From JAHCHG01 sp041394845 (GTDB taxonomy: Bacteria > Acidobacteriota > Blastocatellia > Pyrinomonadales > Pyrinomonadaceae): DNA of 64,000 bases. Location of the stretch: the NCBI GenBank assembly GCA_041394845.1, contig JAWKHL010000003.1, forward strand, positions 1 through 64,000. Direction: 5' to 3'. A program made the position numbers and the translations under genes. A model generated the notes under the pieces. The model ran no database searches and was not told the DNA's origin. It worked only from the letters and a program-made list of their open reading frames with translations. Below are positions 45,403 to 56,000 of this stretch, one piece after another (position 1 is the first letter of the stretch; every line of letters starts with the position of its first letter).

Positions 45403-46326
45403 TTATTTCGTCTTTTTCGCTTTAACAAAAAAGATGAAATCGACATCTTTTTCCCGGTCGTCGTAACTCCAGGAGACATCGGTTTCGGTGATTTCCTCAA
45501 AAAAGCCGAGTCGGTTGAGCGCGTTGAGGGTCTTTTCCAGATTTTCCCTTCTGAATGGTTCGCCCTCAATCAGAAAAACCGACTGCCGAAAATCCTTTAA
45601 CCGACGCTTCCCGTTGCCGGAAAAATCAACCCGCCGGACGTTGTAGCCCGCCAGCAGATCGAGGTTCCTGATGTCGTCGAAGGCGATGTCGTAGATGGCG
45701 TAATCGGCCCAGTCCCCGTAATCGAAATGCCACCATTCGTTCTTGTTGACGGTAAACCCCTCGGCTTCCATCATCTTGCGCAGAAGATCGCGGTTGGCCC
45801 GCTCTTCCGGCGTGCCTCCCCGATAATCGGGCGAGGCTCTTTCTGTAAATTCGTCGTATTCCGAGGGCATCGGAATAAAATCGCCGGTTTTCAGATCGTA
45901 AAGGCTCAGATCGACCGCACAGCCGCGGTTGTGACGCGACCCTTTTTTCGGATCGGCAACGAATTTCCGTTTGTCCTCGGGCGTTACCTCCCAGAAAAGT
46001 TTGGTGACGGCCCACGGACGATAACCGTCGAAAATGATCAGGCCGAGATTTTGTTTCCTCAACTTGTGGTGAACTTTCAAAAGAGCTTCGGCGGCCGGGC
46101 GCTGAAGAAAGGCACGCGCCTCGGCGTAAACCGCTTTGCCGACGAAATTATCGGTGCGGGCGTAGCGAATATCGAGTTTGATGGTCGGATCGAGTTTGAT
46201 GAGTTCGAGCAAGTCAGCCTCACGTTTGTTTTTTTCCGGGGGCGGGGAGTTTTGCGCCAAAACCAAAACGGCCGCCAGAAATATCCAAACAAGCGCCGCC
46301 GAAAATGTCAAGACAGATTTTTTCAT
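45403..46326 (-). CDS. VanX-type D-alanyl-D-alanine dipeptidase with C-terminal POTRA-like domain
   Basis: Signal peptide (ALVWIFLAAVLVLAQ), then a VanX/DdpX M15 zinc peptidase. Zinc ligands H132, D139 and H200 lie in SRHNRGCAVD and EWWHFDY, the catalytic Glu is E197, and the conserved Arg is R103 (DGYRPW). These enzymes split D-Ala-D-Ala from wall turnover or, in VanX, for glycopeptide resistance. Residues 233-303 (VDFSGNGKRRLKDF ... LNALNRLGFFEEIT ... VDFIFFVKAKK) look like a POTRA domain of BamA/Omp85 proteins. No vanA/H genes are nearby, so wall recycling is more likely than resistance. Confidence 0.85.
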   Translation of the reverse strand: MKKSVLTFSAALVWIFLAAVLVLAQNSPPPEKNKREADLLELIKLDPTIKLDIRYARTDNFVGKAVYAEARAFLQRPAAEALLKVHHKLRKQNLGLIIFDGYRPWAVTKLFWEVTPEDKRKFVADPKKGSRHNRGCAVDLSLYDLKTGDFIPMPSEYDEFTERASPDYRGGTPEERANRDLLRKMMEAEGFTVNKNEWWHFDYGDWADYAIYDIAFDDIRNLDLLAGYNVRRVDFSGNGKRRLKDFRQSVFLIEGEPFRRENLEKTLNALNRLGFFEEITETDVSWSYDDREKDVDFIFFVKAKKTK

Positions 46327-46376
46327 TGTTTGGCGAAATTAATAACGAAACGAATTGAAAAAACGGGACAAAACAG

Positions 46377-46423
46377 ATATTTTAAGTAAAGCTTTTTTTC
46401 GAAAAACGCTTTACTTAAAATAT
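46377..46423. repeat. Perfect 16-bp inverted repeat at the start of a small gene
   Basis: atattttaagtaaagc (46377-46392) and gctttacttaaaatat (46408-46423). The right arm ends within the ATG of the small membrane gene. The shape suggests a regulatory hairpin or operator that could hide the start. Confidence 0.7.
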
Positions 46424-46562
46424 GCAGGACGAACATCCCAAAAAACAATTTCCCGTCAACCGCTGGATAAAACGTTTCGGCGTGGCCGGATTTATGTTTT
46501 TCCTGATCAAGGGCCTGTTGTGGCTCATCATCCCGGCTCTGGCCGTTTATTTCGCCTGGTAA
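46422..46562 (+). CDS. Small membrane protein (46 residues)
   Basis: The sequence starts MQDEHPKKQFPVNRWIKRFG, a basic polar head, and continues with a single hydrophobic helix (FMFFLIKGLLWLIIPALAVY). Similar short 'KRFGVAGFxFFLIKGLLWL' proteins occur in several bacterial groups with no known role. It lacks a good ribosome binding site because the inverted repeat lies there. Its stop touches the stop of the convergent downstream gene with no gap. Confidence 0.6.
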   Translation: MQDEHPKKQFPVNRWIKRFGVAGFMFFLIKGLLWLIIPALAVYFAW

Positions 46563-47672
46563 TCAGGGTTTTTTGGTCGGCTCGGGCAAGGGCGGCGGCT
46601 GATTCGGATCTTCTTCTTCCGGCACTTCTTCTTCATCACCCAGGATGGTAACTTCAGTACCGTATTTCTGATAATCCTTAAAGCGGATCAGATTGCGCGT
46701 TTCGAACATCTCTCGGTTCTGCCGAAAGGTCAGCCGGACGTCCGACACGAGCGGCAGCAGATATTTTTCGCCGCTGATCGTCACCCAATCGTAATCGATC
46801 GTCCGGTTGGCCGTGCGGATCGGAAAATCTCCGGGAATCTCGGTCGCCTCGCTTTCGATCCGGAGGACGCGGTAGTTTTCCCGGTCGATCCAGATCCGGC
46901 CCCTCATTCCGGTAACGGTCGTGTCGGCGATGTAGCCGTAAGCCGTGATGCGCTGATGCGCTTTGTCGCGTTCGATCGAAAAATCGTAAACCAACGCCCG
47001 CCTGTCGCGAACCGTGTCGGTATCGACGATCTCGAACTTGGTTTCGCTTTCGGGTTTGAAGATAACCGACAAAACCGTGACGAACTCGCCGGTCGAACTG
47101 GTTCCGCCGACTTCCTGATAAGTGCTTTTCGGAGTCGGATCGTTCTGCAAAACGCCGTTTTTGGAAAGGAGTTTGTATTCCTCCTGACCGGACGAACGGT
47201 AGCTGACCGCCACGACCAGTTTGTCAAGACTGCGAAAATTGTTGGTTCCGGCGTAGGCGGCCGAACGGGCGATGTTTTGCCTGACCACGAAATCGGGCAT
47301 CGCATCGACGGCGGCCAGGGCCGCTTCGCGCGCTCTTGACAAAACCTCGGTCGATTCTTTTTCCGAAGGCAGACGGGCCGCCGTCGGATTGACGCGCCGA
47401 CGTTCCGATTCTTCCAGCGTCCGAAGGATTTCCTGATCGTTGCGCCCCTTCGTCCGGGTCAGAGAGCGGAGGCCGTCCGTCAGTTCAAACCCGATGCCGC
47501 GCGTTCGAATGGCCTCGATCAGATCGTCCTTGGTGGCCGGATTTTTTTCCAAAAGATAAAGCATTCTGACGTATTCGGGTTGCGTCAGAGGCTTTTGCTG
47601 TACCGGATTTTGCGCAACGGCAAAATTCAGCGAAAATAATAAAAGTAAAATTGCAGACAGAATATTCTTCAT
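46563..47672 (-). CDS. Secreted protein of unknown function
   Basis: 369 residues with a signal peptide (AILLLLFSLNFAVAQ). The N-terminal part (LTQPEYVRMLYLLEKNPATK, LIEAIRTRGIGFELTDGLRSL) is helical. The C-terminal half is beta-rich (VTVLSVIFKPESETKFEIVD, GMRGRIWIDRENYRVLRIES, TIDYDWVTISGEKYLLPLVS), similar to the outer-membrane lipoprotein-sorting-like fold in which a bound acyl chain is carried. A proline-rich tail (PNQPPPLPEPTKKP) ends it. Not assigned to a named family. Confidence 0.65.
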   Translation of the reverse strand: MKNILSAILLLLFSLNFAVAQNPVQQKPLTQPEYVRMLYLLEKNPATKDDLIEAIRTRGIGFELTDGLRSLTRTKGRNDQEILRTLEESERRRVNPTAARLPSEKESTEVLSRAREAALAAVDAMPDFVVRQNIARSAAYAGTNNFRSLDKLVVAVSYRSSGQEEYKLLSKNGVLQNDPTPKSTYQEVGGTSSTGEFVTVLSVIFKPESETKFEIVDTDTVRDRRALVYDFSIERDKAHQRITAYGYIADTTVTGMRGRIWIDRENYRVLRIESEATEIPGDFPIRTANRTIDYDWVTISGEKYLLPLVSDVRLTFRQNREMFETRNLIRFKDYQKYGTEVTILGDEEEVPEEEDPNQPPPLPEPTKKP

Positions 47673-47877
47673 TTGTCCTTATAAAGATGCTCGAAATCTT
47701 TCTCTCGTTCGCCGAGCGTGAGAGTCGTAACCGGCGAAAAGTTACGGATGGCCGGAAAAGTCTGAAATCGGTTCCCCAATCACCGTTTACCGTTTTCTAA
47801 ATCGAAGATGGCGAAGAAAAGTTTCTTCGCACGAAACCCGTCTCCGCCATCTTTTGATATATCTCTGAAAATCCGGA

Positions 47878-48279
47878 TCAGTTAACCCAGTCCTCTTCGT
47901 AATTCAAACGCCAGTTTCTGGTTACCCAATCCTGAGCGGCCGTCAGAGCCTTGTTTTTCCATTTTTTCAGATTTTCTCTGACGGAAAGCGCCGCCAACGG
48001 TTTGCTCGGATCTCGTTCGACACGAATGACCTGCGTATCGACTTCGATAATAAAATTATTTTCATCCAGCAAGCGCAACTTGACGTCGCTTCCGACCGCC
48101 GGTAAAACATCCAGATTTACCAAAACGCTCGCTTCCCCGAGATTCTCCGTTAAACCGTTGACAAAAACGACATTTCCGTTGTCCTCGTCGACCCAACTCG
48201 CCTGCACCGTTAATTTTGCCATAATGCGCTGATGCAAAGGAGTTTTGTACCCCAATGTAGGCTGTGATAATCGCGCCAT
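47878..48279 (-). CDS. PilZ-like domain protein
   Basis: The ATG at 48279 follows ggggagg. The 133 residues have a beta-barrel-like pattern (KLTVQASWVDEDNGNVVFVN, GLTENLGEASVLVNLDVLPA, GSDVKLRLLDENNFIIEVDT) as in PilZ domains. The RxxxR and DxSxxG motifs needed to bind cyclic-di-GMP are not clear, so it may be a non-binding relative. Stress or envelope regulation is conceivable but not shown. Confidence 0.55.
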   Translation of the reverse strand: MARLSQPTLGYKTPLHQRIMAKLTVQASWVDEDNGNVVFVNGLTENLGEASVLVNLDVLPAVGSDVKLRLLDENNFIIEVDTQVIRVERDPSKPLAALSVRENLKKWKNKALTAAQDWVTRNWRLNYEEDWVN

Positions 48280-49183
48280 TTTTGTTGCCTCCCCTTTTTC
48301 GATCAATTAGTAATTCTAAAAAATATTTAAAATAGCTAAGACCAATTTTCTAGTTGCCCGAGTAATCTAAACCAAATTTACAAAAAAGTCAAGTTTATTA
48401 AAATCGCTCAAATCGCTCAGACAAAACCCCGCCTTTTCAATCGCTCCTGCCCGCTTTTGTTGGGAGGAGCGGTTTAAGTTTGAACAGTTTTGCTAAATAA
48501 TGCGAATTAATGAAAACCGCTCAAATCGCTCATCAAATTTATGAATCTTTGCCCGAGAGCAAAAACCACAAACCATCAAACATTTGTTCGCCAAAAAAGG
48601 CAAACGCTTTTAACGCCCGCAGCCCGTCAAAAGTTCCAAAACATCAAATACCGGCAGATAGTCGCGACAGGTTAATTCATTCCGATAAAACTTGTCAAAC
48701 CCGAAACCGGGATCATTTCGCTCGATTTAAAAATACCGGAGGTCATAAAAAATATTCCGTCCAAAATCTTGATCGGGATATTTTTCGTTCCAAACAATCT
48801 CAAAAAACAGTTCGGATTATTCACATAAATGTAACTTTGAGGCTTTAGCATACCGAGGCTTATAGAAAATTTTCAAGAAAAAGGATATATTTCAAGTTAT
48901 TAGATTTTCAGGAATCCGACTTGCGTCGTTTGACCGGTAACGTAATTCAAGTTTTTGAATTTTTCTTGGCGGACAAAATCGGGAGCGTCTGGCTAAAGCA
49001 CAGGCAAAACGTTAATTAAATGTTGGTTATTTTAAAATAAAATTCTCTCGAATAAATCAGTCGAATAAATTTCATTAAAACCACGTCCGAAAATCAGGAT
49101 AAAAATTCAAAAATTCGTTCGTTATTCAAAAAACCCAAGAACATTTCCAAATTTTTGTATAAATAAAAACGGAGTGAAAATAT
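48280..49183. other. 900-bp gap without a convincing gene
   Basis: It is AT-rich with short structure: a direct repeat cgctcaaatcgctca at 48405 and 48518, and a hairpin cgctcctgccc/gggaggagcg (48442-48471). Near the 3' end is an aaaatcaggataaaaat segment (49092) that also occurs upstream of the second receptor (52960), so it may be a shared regulatory leader. A 112-codon frame here (48510-48848) looks unlike a protein. Confidence 0.5.
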
Positions 49184-52100
49184 ATGTTTAAAAAATTTAC
49201 CAGCCAAGCTCTGGCGATAGCCGCCTTTTGTCTTCTTTTCGGTCTCGGCCAAATTTTTGCCCAGGCCGGAACCGGGAGCATTACCGGCATCGTCAAAGAT
49301 ACCAACGGAGCAATCATCCCGAACGCCACCGTCAGTCTTACCAGCGAAAGAACCGGTTTGGAAAAGACCACGACGGCCAGCGGAGACGGGATCTTTTCAT
49401 TTATTTTGCTTCAGCCCGGCAGATATAAAGTTACTGCCGGCGGCGGAAACTTCGCCGAGCAAGCACTTGATGTCGAAGTCCAGGTCGGCCGGACGACCGA
49501 CGCCAATTTTGAACTCGGCGCCGGCGACGTAACGGCCGTCGTCGAGGTCTCGGCCGAAGGCGTTCAGACCACCGAAGTAAAATCCGACGCCGTTCTGGAC
49601 AGCACGGCGATCTCCGATCTCCCGATCAACGGTCGCAAGTTCCAGGATTTTGCCCTTCTGACACCGACGGTTCAGGTCGATCCGCAACGCGGACAGCTTT
49701 CGCTTTCGGGCCAACGCGGGATCAACACCAACGTCAATGTCGACGGGGTCGATTACAATCAGCCTTTCTTCGGCGGCATCCGCGGCGGCGAACGCTCCAA
49801 CTCGGCCTTTACGCTTCCCCAGGAGGCGATCGGCGAATTTCAGGTCGTCGCAGCCGGTTATTCGGCCGAATTCGGTCGTTCGAGCGGCGGGGTCGTCAAC
49901 GTCGTTACCAAATCCGGCGGCAACGATCTGCGCGGTTCGGCCTTTTATCTGATCCGCCCCAACAAACTGGCCCGCGGTCATGAATACGCCGATGCTCTGG
50001 TCTCGACCCTGCCGCAGGGAATCGACGCCACACTGGCTCCGACCCAGCATCAGTTCGGCGGTTCGATCGGCGGTCCCTTCGTCAAAGAAAAGCTTTTCTA
50101 TTTCGGCGCCTACGAACAGCAGAGATTCCGCGCGCCCCGGCAGATCCTTTACCGGAATTCGCTCGATGTCAATCCGGCCACTCTCGATGCGGCTCAACTT
50201 CAGGTATTCAATCTGTTCAAGTCTCTGGAAGTTCCTTTTACCCAGACCAATGATGTTTATTCCGGCATCTTCAGGATGGACTGGAACGTCAACGACTCCA
50301 ACCGCTTGAACGGCCGCTTTAACTACAGCCGCAACACGGCGCTTAATGCGGTTACGACCGGTGAAACCTCGGTTGACCCGACGATCAACAAATCTCTGGC
50401 GACCAACGGAACCGAAAAAGACCGCAATATCGCCTTTGTCGGACAGTTGGTCAGCAATTTCAACCCCTTTACCATCAACGAACTGCGTTTTCAATATGCC
50501 AGGGAAGACCGGCCCCGTCTGGCCAATGAGTTCACGCCGCTGATCGCCAATACCTACGGCGACATCGGAACCCGCTCGTTCCTGCCGACGACTCAATTCG
50601 ACACCCGTTATCAGGTGACCGACAGCCTGACCTACATCACCGGCAACCACGCCATCAAGGCCGGGTTTGAATACAGTCGATTGCTTGCCGACCAGCTTTT
50701 CGGCTTCAATCAACCCGGCAACTACAACTATTTCAACAACAACGACTCGACATTTCTGAGCGTTCTGGCCGGCACGCGCAACCTCGGCCGGTTCGACGAA
50801 ACCTCGGCCACCTATCGTTTGCAGATCGGAAATCTCCAGGCCAGATACCAGGTCCACGAACTGTCGTTCTTCGGACAAGACACCTGGCGGGCGACTCCGC
50901 AGTTGACCTTCAACTACGGCTTGCGGGTTGAAAAACAGTTTAACCCGTCGCCCCAACTCGGCAATGACGCCCTTATCAGCGCCGTTCAGAACGCTTCGTT
51001 CCCGATTCTCGGAGGAGCCGGGTTCGATCCTACGGTGATCCCGGACAGCGAATGGCAGTTCGGCCCGCGGGCCGGATTCGCTTTCGATCCGGCCGGCGAC
51101 GGACGAACGGTCTTTCGCGGATTCGCCGGACTTTACTACGCCCGCACGCCGCTCCTGATCCTGGCCGACCCGGTCAACAACTTCCGTGCGACGCCGGGCA
51201 ACCTGACGGTTCAGTTCCCGTTCTCGATCCCCGGAACGTTCGATCAGGCGACCTTTGACGCCAACAATCCGCAGTACGTGGCGATCGTCGGCGCCGGTGT
51301 CAATCCCAACACGGTCTACCGGCACTTTGCGGTTCTGGGAATCAATCTCAATCAATCGCCGCTGGACAATCTGCCGATCCTGACGCCCGATCAGCTCAAT
51401 GCCATCTCGCAGGCCATTCTCGCCGCTTCGCCCAACGCGCCGACCAGCGCTCTCGGGTTCTTTACCGGCGCCCAGCCGACCGGAGTCAGTCCGGATTTCA
51501 AAAACCCGACCTCGTTCCAGTGGGGCTTCGGTGTCGAACGTGAGATCGTCCGGAACCTGACCCTCGGAATCGACTACTCGCAGGTCAACACCTCCAATCT
51601 GGAACGCAACCGGGACATCAACGTTCCGTTCCCGGTCAATCTGGAAGATTATCTGCGAGCCAATAATTCGGCGGCGGTGTTCAATGCCATCGATCCGAGC
51701 GTTTACAGCAGCAATCGTCCGTATTACGGAATTTTCCGGGGACGGGGAATTCCCACATCCGTGATGGTCAACGGGGTTTCGACTCCGGTCAACGTTCCGA
51801 CCCGTTCGCGCCCCGTCTCCAATCTGGGAACGGTTACCCTGCGCGATTCGTCGGCCCGCTCCACTTTCAAGGGGCTGACCGTGCGCGCCCGCTATTCGAG
51901 CAGTTGGGTCAGATTGAACGCTTATTACGTTTATTCCAAGAGCCTGTCCGATGACGACAACGAGCGCAGTGCGGGCGGGATCGATTACGATGACGGATTC
52001 AACCTCGGTTCGGAATACGGATTCTCCAGACTCGATGTGCGGCATCGGTTCACGGCCAATCCGATCTTTTTCCTGCCGCTCGATTTCGAAGTCTCCAGCA

Positions 52101-52525
52101 CCATCCGGCTTCGCTCCGGAAGACCGGTCAACGCCATCGTCGGAAACGATCTCAACGGCGACGGAAATTCCAACGAACGCCCGTACCAGACGGTCGGCCT
52201 TTCCTATCGGCGCAACGCCTTCCGCGGACAGCCCGAGTACGAGATGGATCTGCGCGTTCAAAAGAACTTCCGGTTCGGTGAAACCAAGCGGTTATCGTTC
52301 TCGGCCGAATTCTTCAACATCTTCAATTTGGCCAACATCGACATCTCCGGATTCACCACCACGTCTTTTTGCTCAAACACGAACGACCGCGCCTGCGGAC
52401 GGACCGGGGTTACCAACCCCAACTTCCTCAAAGTTCGCAATGCCAACGGCGATATCATCACCAACGCCAACTTTGCGGGCTCGCAGGTTTTCCAGATGCA
52501 GCTCGGCGCTCGTTTCCAATTCTAA
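49184..52525 (+). CDS. TonB-dependent receptor with carboxypeptidase-like regulatory domain (Oar-type), paralogue A
   Basis: 1113 residues. Signal peptide (AIAAFCLLFGLGQIFAQ), then a CarboxypepD_reg/Cna-B domain at about 26-105 (AGTGSITGIVKDTNGAIIPN, LLQPGRYKVTAGG). The plug follows (about 120-240, DLPINGRKFQDFALLTPTVQ, NVDGVDYNQPFFGG), then a 22-strand barrel ending in a typical aromatic C-terminus (GARFQF). It imports a large substrate or acts in adhesion; the ligand is unknown. No TonB/ExbBD genes are in the window. A strong terminator follows, separating it from paralogue B. Confidence 0.93.
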   Translation: MFKKFTSQALAIAAFCLLFGLGQIFAQAGTGSITGIVKDTNGAIIPNATVSLTSERTGLEKTTTASGDGIFSFILLQPGRYKVTAGGGNFAEQALDVEVQVGRTTDANFELGAGDVTAVVEVSAEGVQTTEVKSDAVLDSTAISDLPINGRKFQDFALLTPTVQVDPQRGQLSLSGQRGINTNVNVDGVDYNQPFFGGIRGGERSNSAFTLPQEAIGEFQVVAAGYSAEFGRSSGGVVNVVTKSGGNDLRGSAFYLIRPNKLARGHEYADALVSTLPQGIDATLAPTQHQFGGSIGGPFVKEKLFYFGAYEQQRFRAPRQILYRNSLDVNPATLDAAQLQVFNLFKSLEVPFTQTNDVYSGIFRMDWNVNDSNRLNGRFNYSRNTALNAVTTGETSVDPTINKSLATNGTEKDRNIAFVGQLVSNFNPFTINELRFQYAREDRPRLANEFTPLIANTYGDIGTRSFLPTTQFDTRYQVTDSLTYITGNHAIKAGFEYSRLLADQLFGFNQPGNYNYFNNNDSTFLSVLAGTRNLGRFDETSATYRLQIGNLQARYQVHELSFFGQDTWRATPQLTFNYGLRVEKQFNPSPQLGNDALISAVQNASFPILGGAGFDPTVIPDSEWQFGPRAGFAFDPAGDGRTVFRGFAGLYYARTPLLILADPVNNFRATPGNLTVQFPFSIPGTFDQATFDANNPQYVAIVGAGVNPNTVYRHFAVLGINLNQSPLDNLPILTPDQLNAISQAILAASPNAPTSALGFFTGAQPTGVSPDFKNPTSFQWGFGVEREIVRNLTLGIDYSQVNTSNLERNRDINVPFPVNLEDYLRANNSAAVFNAIDPSVYSSNRPYYGIFRGRGIPTSVMVNGVSTPVNVPTRSRPVSNLGTVTLRDSSARSTFKGLTVRARYSSSWVRLNAYYVYSKSLSDDDNERSAGGIDYDDGFNLGSEYGFSRLDVRHRFTANPIFFLPLDFEVSSTIRLRSGRPVNAIVGNDLNGDGNSNERPYQTVGLSYRRNAFRGQPEYEMDLRVQKNFRFGETKRLSFSAEFFNIFNLANIDISGFTTTSFCSNTNDRACGRTGVTNPNFLKVRNANGDIITNANFAGSQVFQMQLGARFQF

Positions 52526-52531
52526 ACGGCT

Positions 52532-52561
52532 CAAGCCCCGGACCGTTTTGTCCGGGGCTTG
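52532..52561 (+). terminator. Terminator after receptor A
   Basis: A 12-bp stem caagccccggac/gtccggggcttg with a 6-nt loop, 7 nt past the stop. The T-run is weak. The following 52562-53054 gap carries AT-rich sequence and the aaaatcaggataaaaat leader, with no gene. Confidence 0.75.
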
Positions 52562-53054
52562 ACTCGAATTTTCACCGGCACGCCCTCGTTTTTTCGTCGG
52601 GCGTGCCACTTTTTTCGCTCTTTGTTTTCCCCGCTCAAAACCCGCCTTTAAAACCCCTCGCAACAGGTCCGGACGGGAAACCGAAAAATCACCGCGGATT
52701 TAACTCTAATTTAACCCGAAACCCCTAGAGTTTTTTGGTGTTATCCAAACCGTCAGGGCTGGATATTTGAGGAACTAAATTTGCGTAAAATCGGCTTCAA
52801 TCTTTCGCAAAAGAATGCCGGGATTGGGATTTAGTTTACGGGTTATTCTGTGGACAAAATTAAAGTGTGAAAACTAAGCACTTAAAAATTTTTAAACATA
52901 GAGAATCTTGAATTTTTGGCCGTAGATTCAGCAAGTCTTTTAATGTTCATAAATCCAAAAATCAGGATAAAAATCAAAATATCCGTATCAAATCAGATTT
53001 TAGAAAAAAACAAGTTCGTTCAAAAACCTAAATTTATTATAGAGGTCAAAAAAA

Positions 53055-56000
53055 ATGACTAAAAATTTTACGATAAAATATTTGCCCGCAGTATTTTTCT
53101 GTCTTCTGTTGGGCATCGGCCAGATTTTTGCTCAGGCCGGAACCGGAGGCATTACGGGCGTCGTCAAAGACACCAACGGAGCAATCATCCCGAACGCCAC
53201 CGTTAAGATCGTCAATGATGCTACGGGTCTCGAAAAAACGACGACCGCCACCGGAGACGGTGTTTTTTCGTTTACTCTGCTTCAGCCCGGAAAATACACG
53301 GTCACGGCCGGCGGCGGCAATTTCGCCGAGCAAAAACTCAACGTCGAAGTCCAGGTCGGCCGGACAACCGACGCCAATTTTGAGCTCGGCGCCGGCGACG
53401 TAACGGCCGTCGTCGAGGTCTCGGCCGAAGGCGTTCAGACCACCGAAGTAAAATCCGACGCCGTTTTAGATGAAACGGCCATTTCCAATCTCCCGATCAA
53501 CGGCCGCCGCTTTCAGGATTTCGTCACCCTGACCCCGACCGCTCAGGTCGACCCGCAACGCGGACAGATCTCCTTGAGCGGACAGCGCGGGATCAACACC
53601 AACGTCAACGTCGACGGGGTCGATTACAATCAGCCTTTCTTCGGCGGCATCCGCGGCGGCGAACGCTCCAACTCGGCCTTCACCATTCCGCAGGAATCGA
53701 TCCGAGAATTCCAGGTCGTCGCCTCGGGCTATTCGGCCGAATTCGGTCGTTCGACGGGCGGCATCGTCAACGCCGTCACCAAATCCGGGACCAACAGCGT
53801 GCGCGGTTCGCTCTTTTATCTTTATCGTCCGGAACAACTGTCGGTCCCCTACGAATACGTTGACCGGATCGAGGAAACCCTCAACGGCGTTCAGGCCGTA
53901 GCCGCACCGACCCAACATCAGTTCGGCGGTTCGGTCGGCGGTCCGATCATCAAAAACCGTCTGTTCTATTTCGGTTCGGCCGAATATCAAAGGTTCCGCG
54001 CTCCGCGTCAGGTCGTTTACGGCAACCTGACCAACGTAACCAACAATGCGGACACCGCCGAAGCCTTCAGTATTTATACGAACAACCAGGTGGCTTTCAC
54101 CCAGACCAACGACGCCTGGGCGGCCCTCGGCAAGATCGACTATCAGATCAACAACCGCAACAACCTTTCGGCCCGCTTTAATCACAGCCGGAACAACGCT
54201 CTCAACGCGGTTAACACCGGCGACACGTCGATCAACCCGACCACCAACCGGGCTCTTTCGACCAACGGAACGGAAAAAGACCGCAACAACATCTTCGTGG
54301 CCCAATTGCTGAGCACGATCAGCGCCAATCTGATCAACGATTTCCGCTTCCAGTACGCCCGCGAAGACCGTCCCCGGTTCGCCAACGAACTCTCGCCCAA
54401 CGTTTCGCTCGGCGGCGTCGGCGAATTCGGAACCCGGACCTTCCTGTCGACCACACAGTACGACGAAAGGTATCAGTTCATCGATGGTTTCACCATCGTT
54501 ACCGGCAACAACACGCTTAAGGTCGGCGGCGAATTCAGCAATCTTTACGCCAATCAACTGTTCGGCTTTAACCAGACCGGCGCTTATTTCCTCGGCGGCA
54601 ACGCCCAGACGGCATTTGAGTCGGCTTCTTTGAACCCGGCCGTTATGACCGACCGCCGGTTTGACAACACATCGGCCAATTACCGTCAGCAGATCGGTAA
54701 CCTGCTGGCCGATTACACGGTCAAGCAACTGGCTTTTTACGCTCAGGACACCTGGCGCGTTCTGCCCAATCTCTCGCTCGACCTCGGAGTCCGGGCCGAA
54801 CAGCAGTTCAATCCCGCTCCGCAACTCGGCAACGACACATTGATCTCGCTGGTTCAAAACGCCAGTTTCCCGGTTCGCAACGGACGCGGTCTGGATCCGA
54901 CCAACATTCCCGACAGCGGCTGGCAGGTCGGACCGCGGGTCGGTTTCGCCTGGGACCCGGAAAAGAACGGCAAGAGCGTTCTGCGCGGTTTCGGCGGAGT
55001 TTTCTACGCCACCACTCCGCTGTTGATCCTGGCCGCTCCGGTCAACAACTTCCGCTCTCCGGCCGGCGATCTGTCGGTTCAGATCCCTTTCGGCACAACC
55101 AACCTGTCGGCCAATAACGCCGCCGGCGTGGCGGCCTACAACAGCTTTTTGACCGCCAATCCGGGTTATGTCGCCATTTTGGCCTCGACCGGCTTGGCTT
55201 GTCCGCAGGTTGTTCTGGGCGGAACCCGCGCTTGTGTCCCGAACACGATCTTTCGTCAGTTCGCGGTCGCCGGTGTCAATCTGAACACCTTTGCGCTCAA
55301 CGCTCTGCCGCAGCTTTCATCCGATCAGATCAATTCTATCGCCGCCGCTCTCGGCTCCAACCTCCCCGGTCTGGCTCCGATCGGCATCGATGAAAACTTC
55401 AAAAACCCGCTGTCGGTTCAACTCGGCGCGGCTTACGAACGTGAATTTGCCAAAGGCTTCGTCGTCGGAATCGATTTCGTCAACGTCAACACCTCGCGTC
55501 TGGAACGCAACCGGGAATTGAACCTTCCGGTCCCGCTGACCATTACGCAGATCGCTCAGGCCGCCACCGGTCTGACCGCTCAACAACGGGCTGATCTGAT
55601 CGCTCTGGAAACCGGACGACCGATCTTCGGAATTTCGCGTCCGACCAACTTCCCGACCTTCTTCCCGACCCGGGCGCGCCCCGTTCCGGCCCTCGGCAGC
55701 GTTCAGATCCGCGAATCGTCGGCCCGCTCGCTGTTTTCGGCCTTAACGATTCGGACCCGTCTGAGCCGCAGTTGGGGACAGTTGAACGCTTACTACACGC
55801 TGTCGCGGTCGAATTCGGACGATGACAACGAACGCAGTGCCGGCGGACAGGATGCCGTCAACACCTTCAACCTGCAGGACGAATACGGACCGTCGAGACT
55901 CGATCGGACCCATCAGTTCGTCGCCAACCCGGTCTTCTTCCTGCCGCACGGATTTGAAGTCTCCAGTTCGATCCGTCTGCGTTCGGGCGCTCCGATCGAT

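Noticed and set aside
45403..46326. Vancomycin-resistance operon
   Set aside because: Only a VanX-type dipeptidase is present; no vanH or vanA ligase or two-component genes nearby.
48510..48848. 112-codon frame in the large gap before receptor A
   Set aside because: Composition rich in His/Lys/Ser/Asn without hydrophobic core, no ribosome site, begins in a direct repeat.
49397..52261. 954-codon frame opposite receptor A
   Set aside because: An antisense shadow of a GC-rich gene; low-complexity and no recognisable fold.
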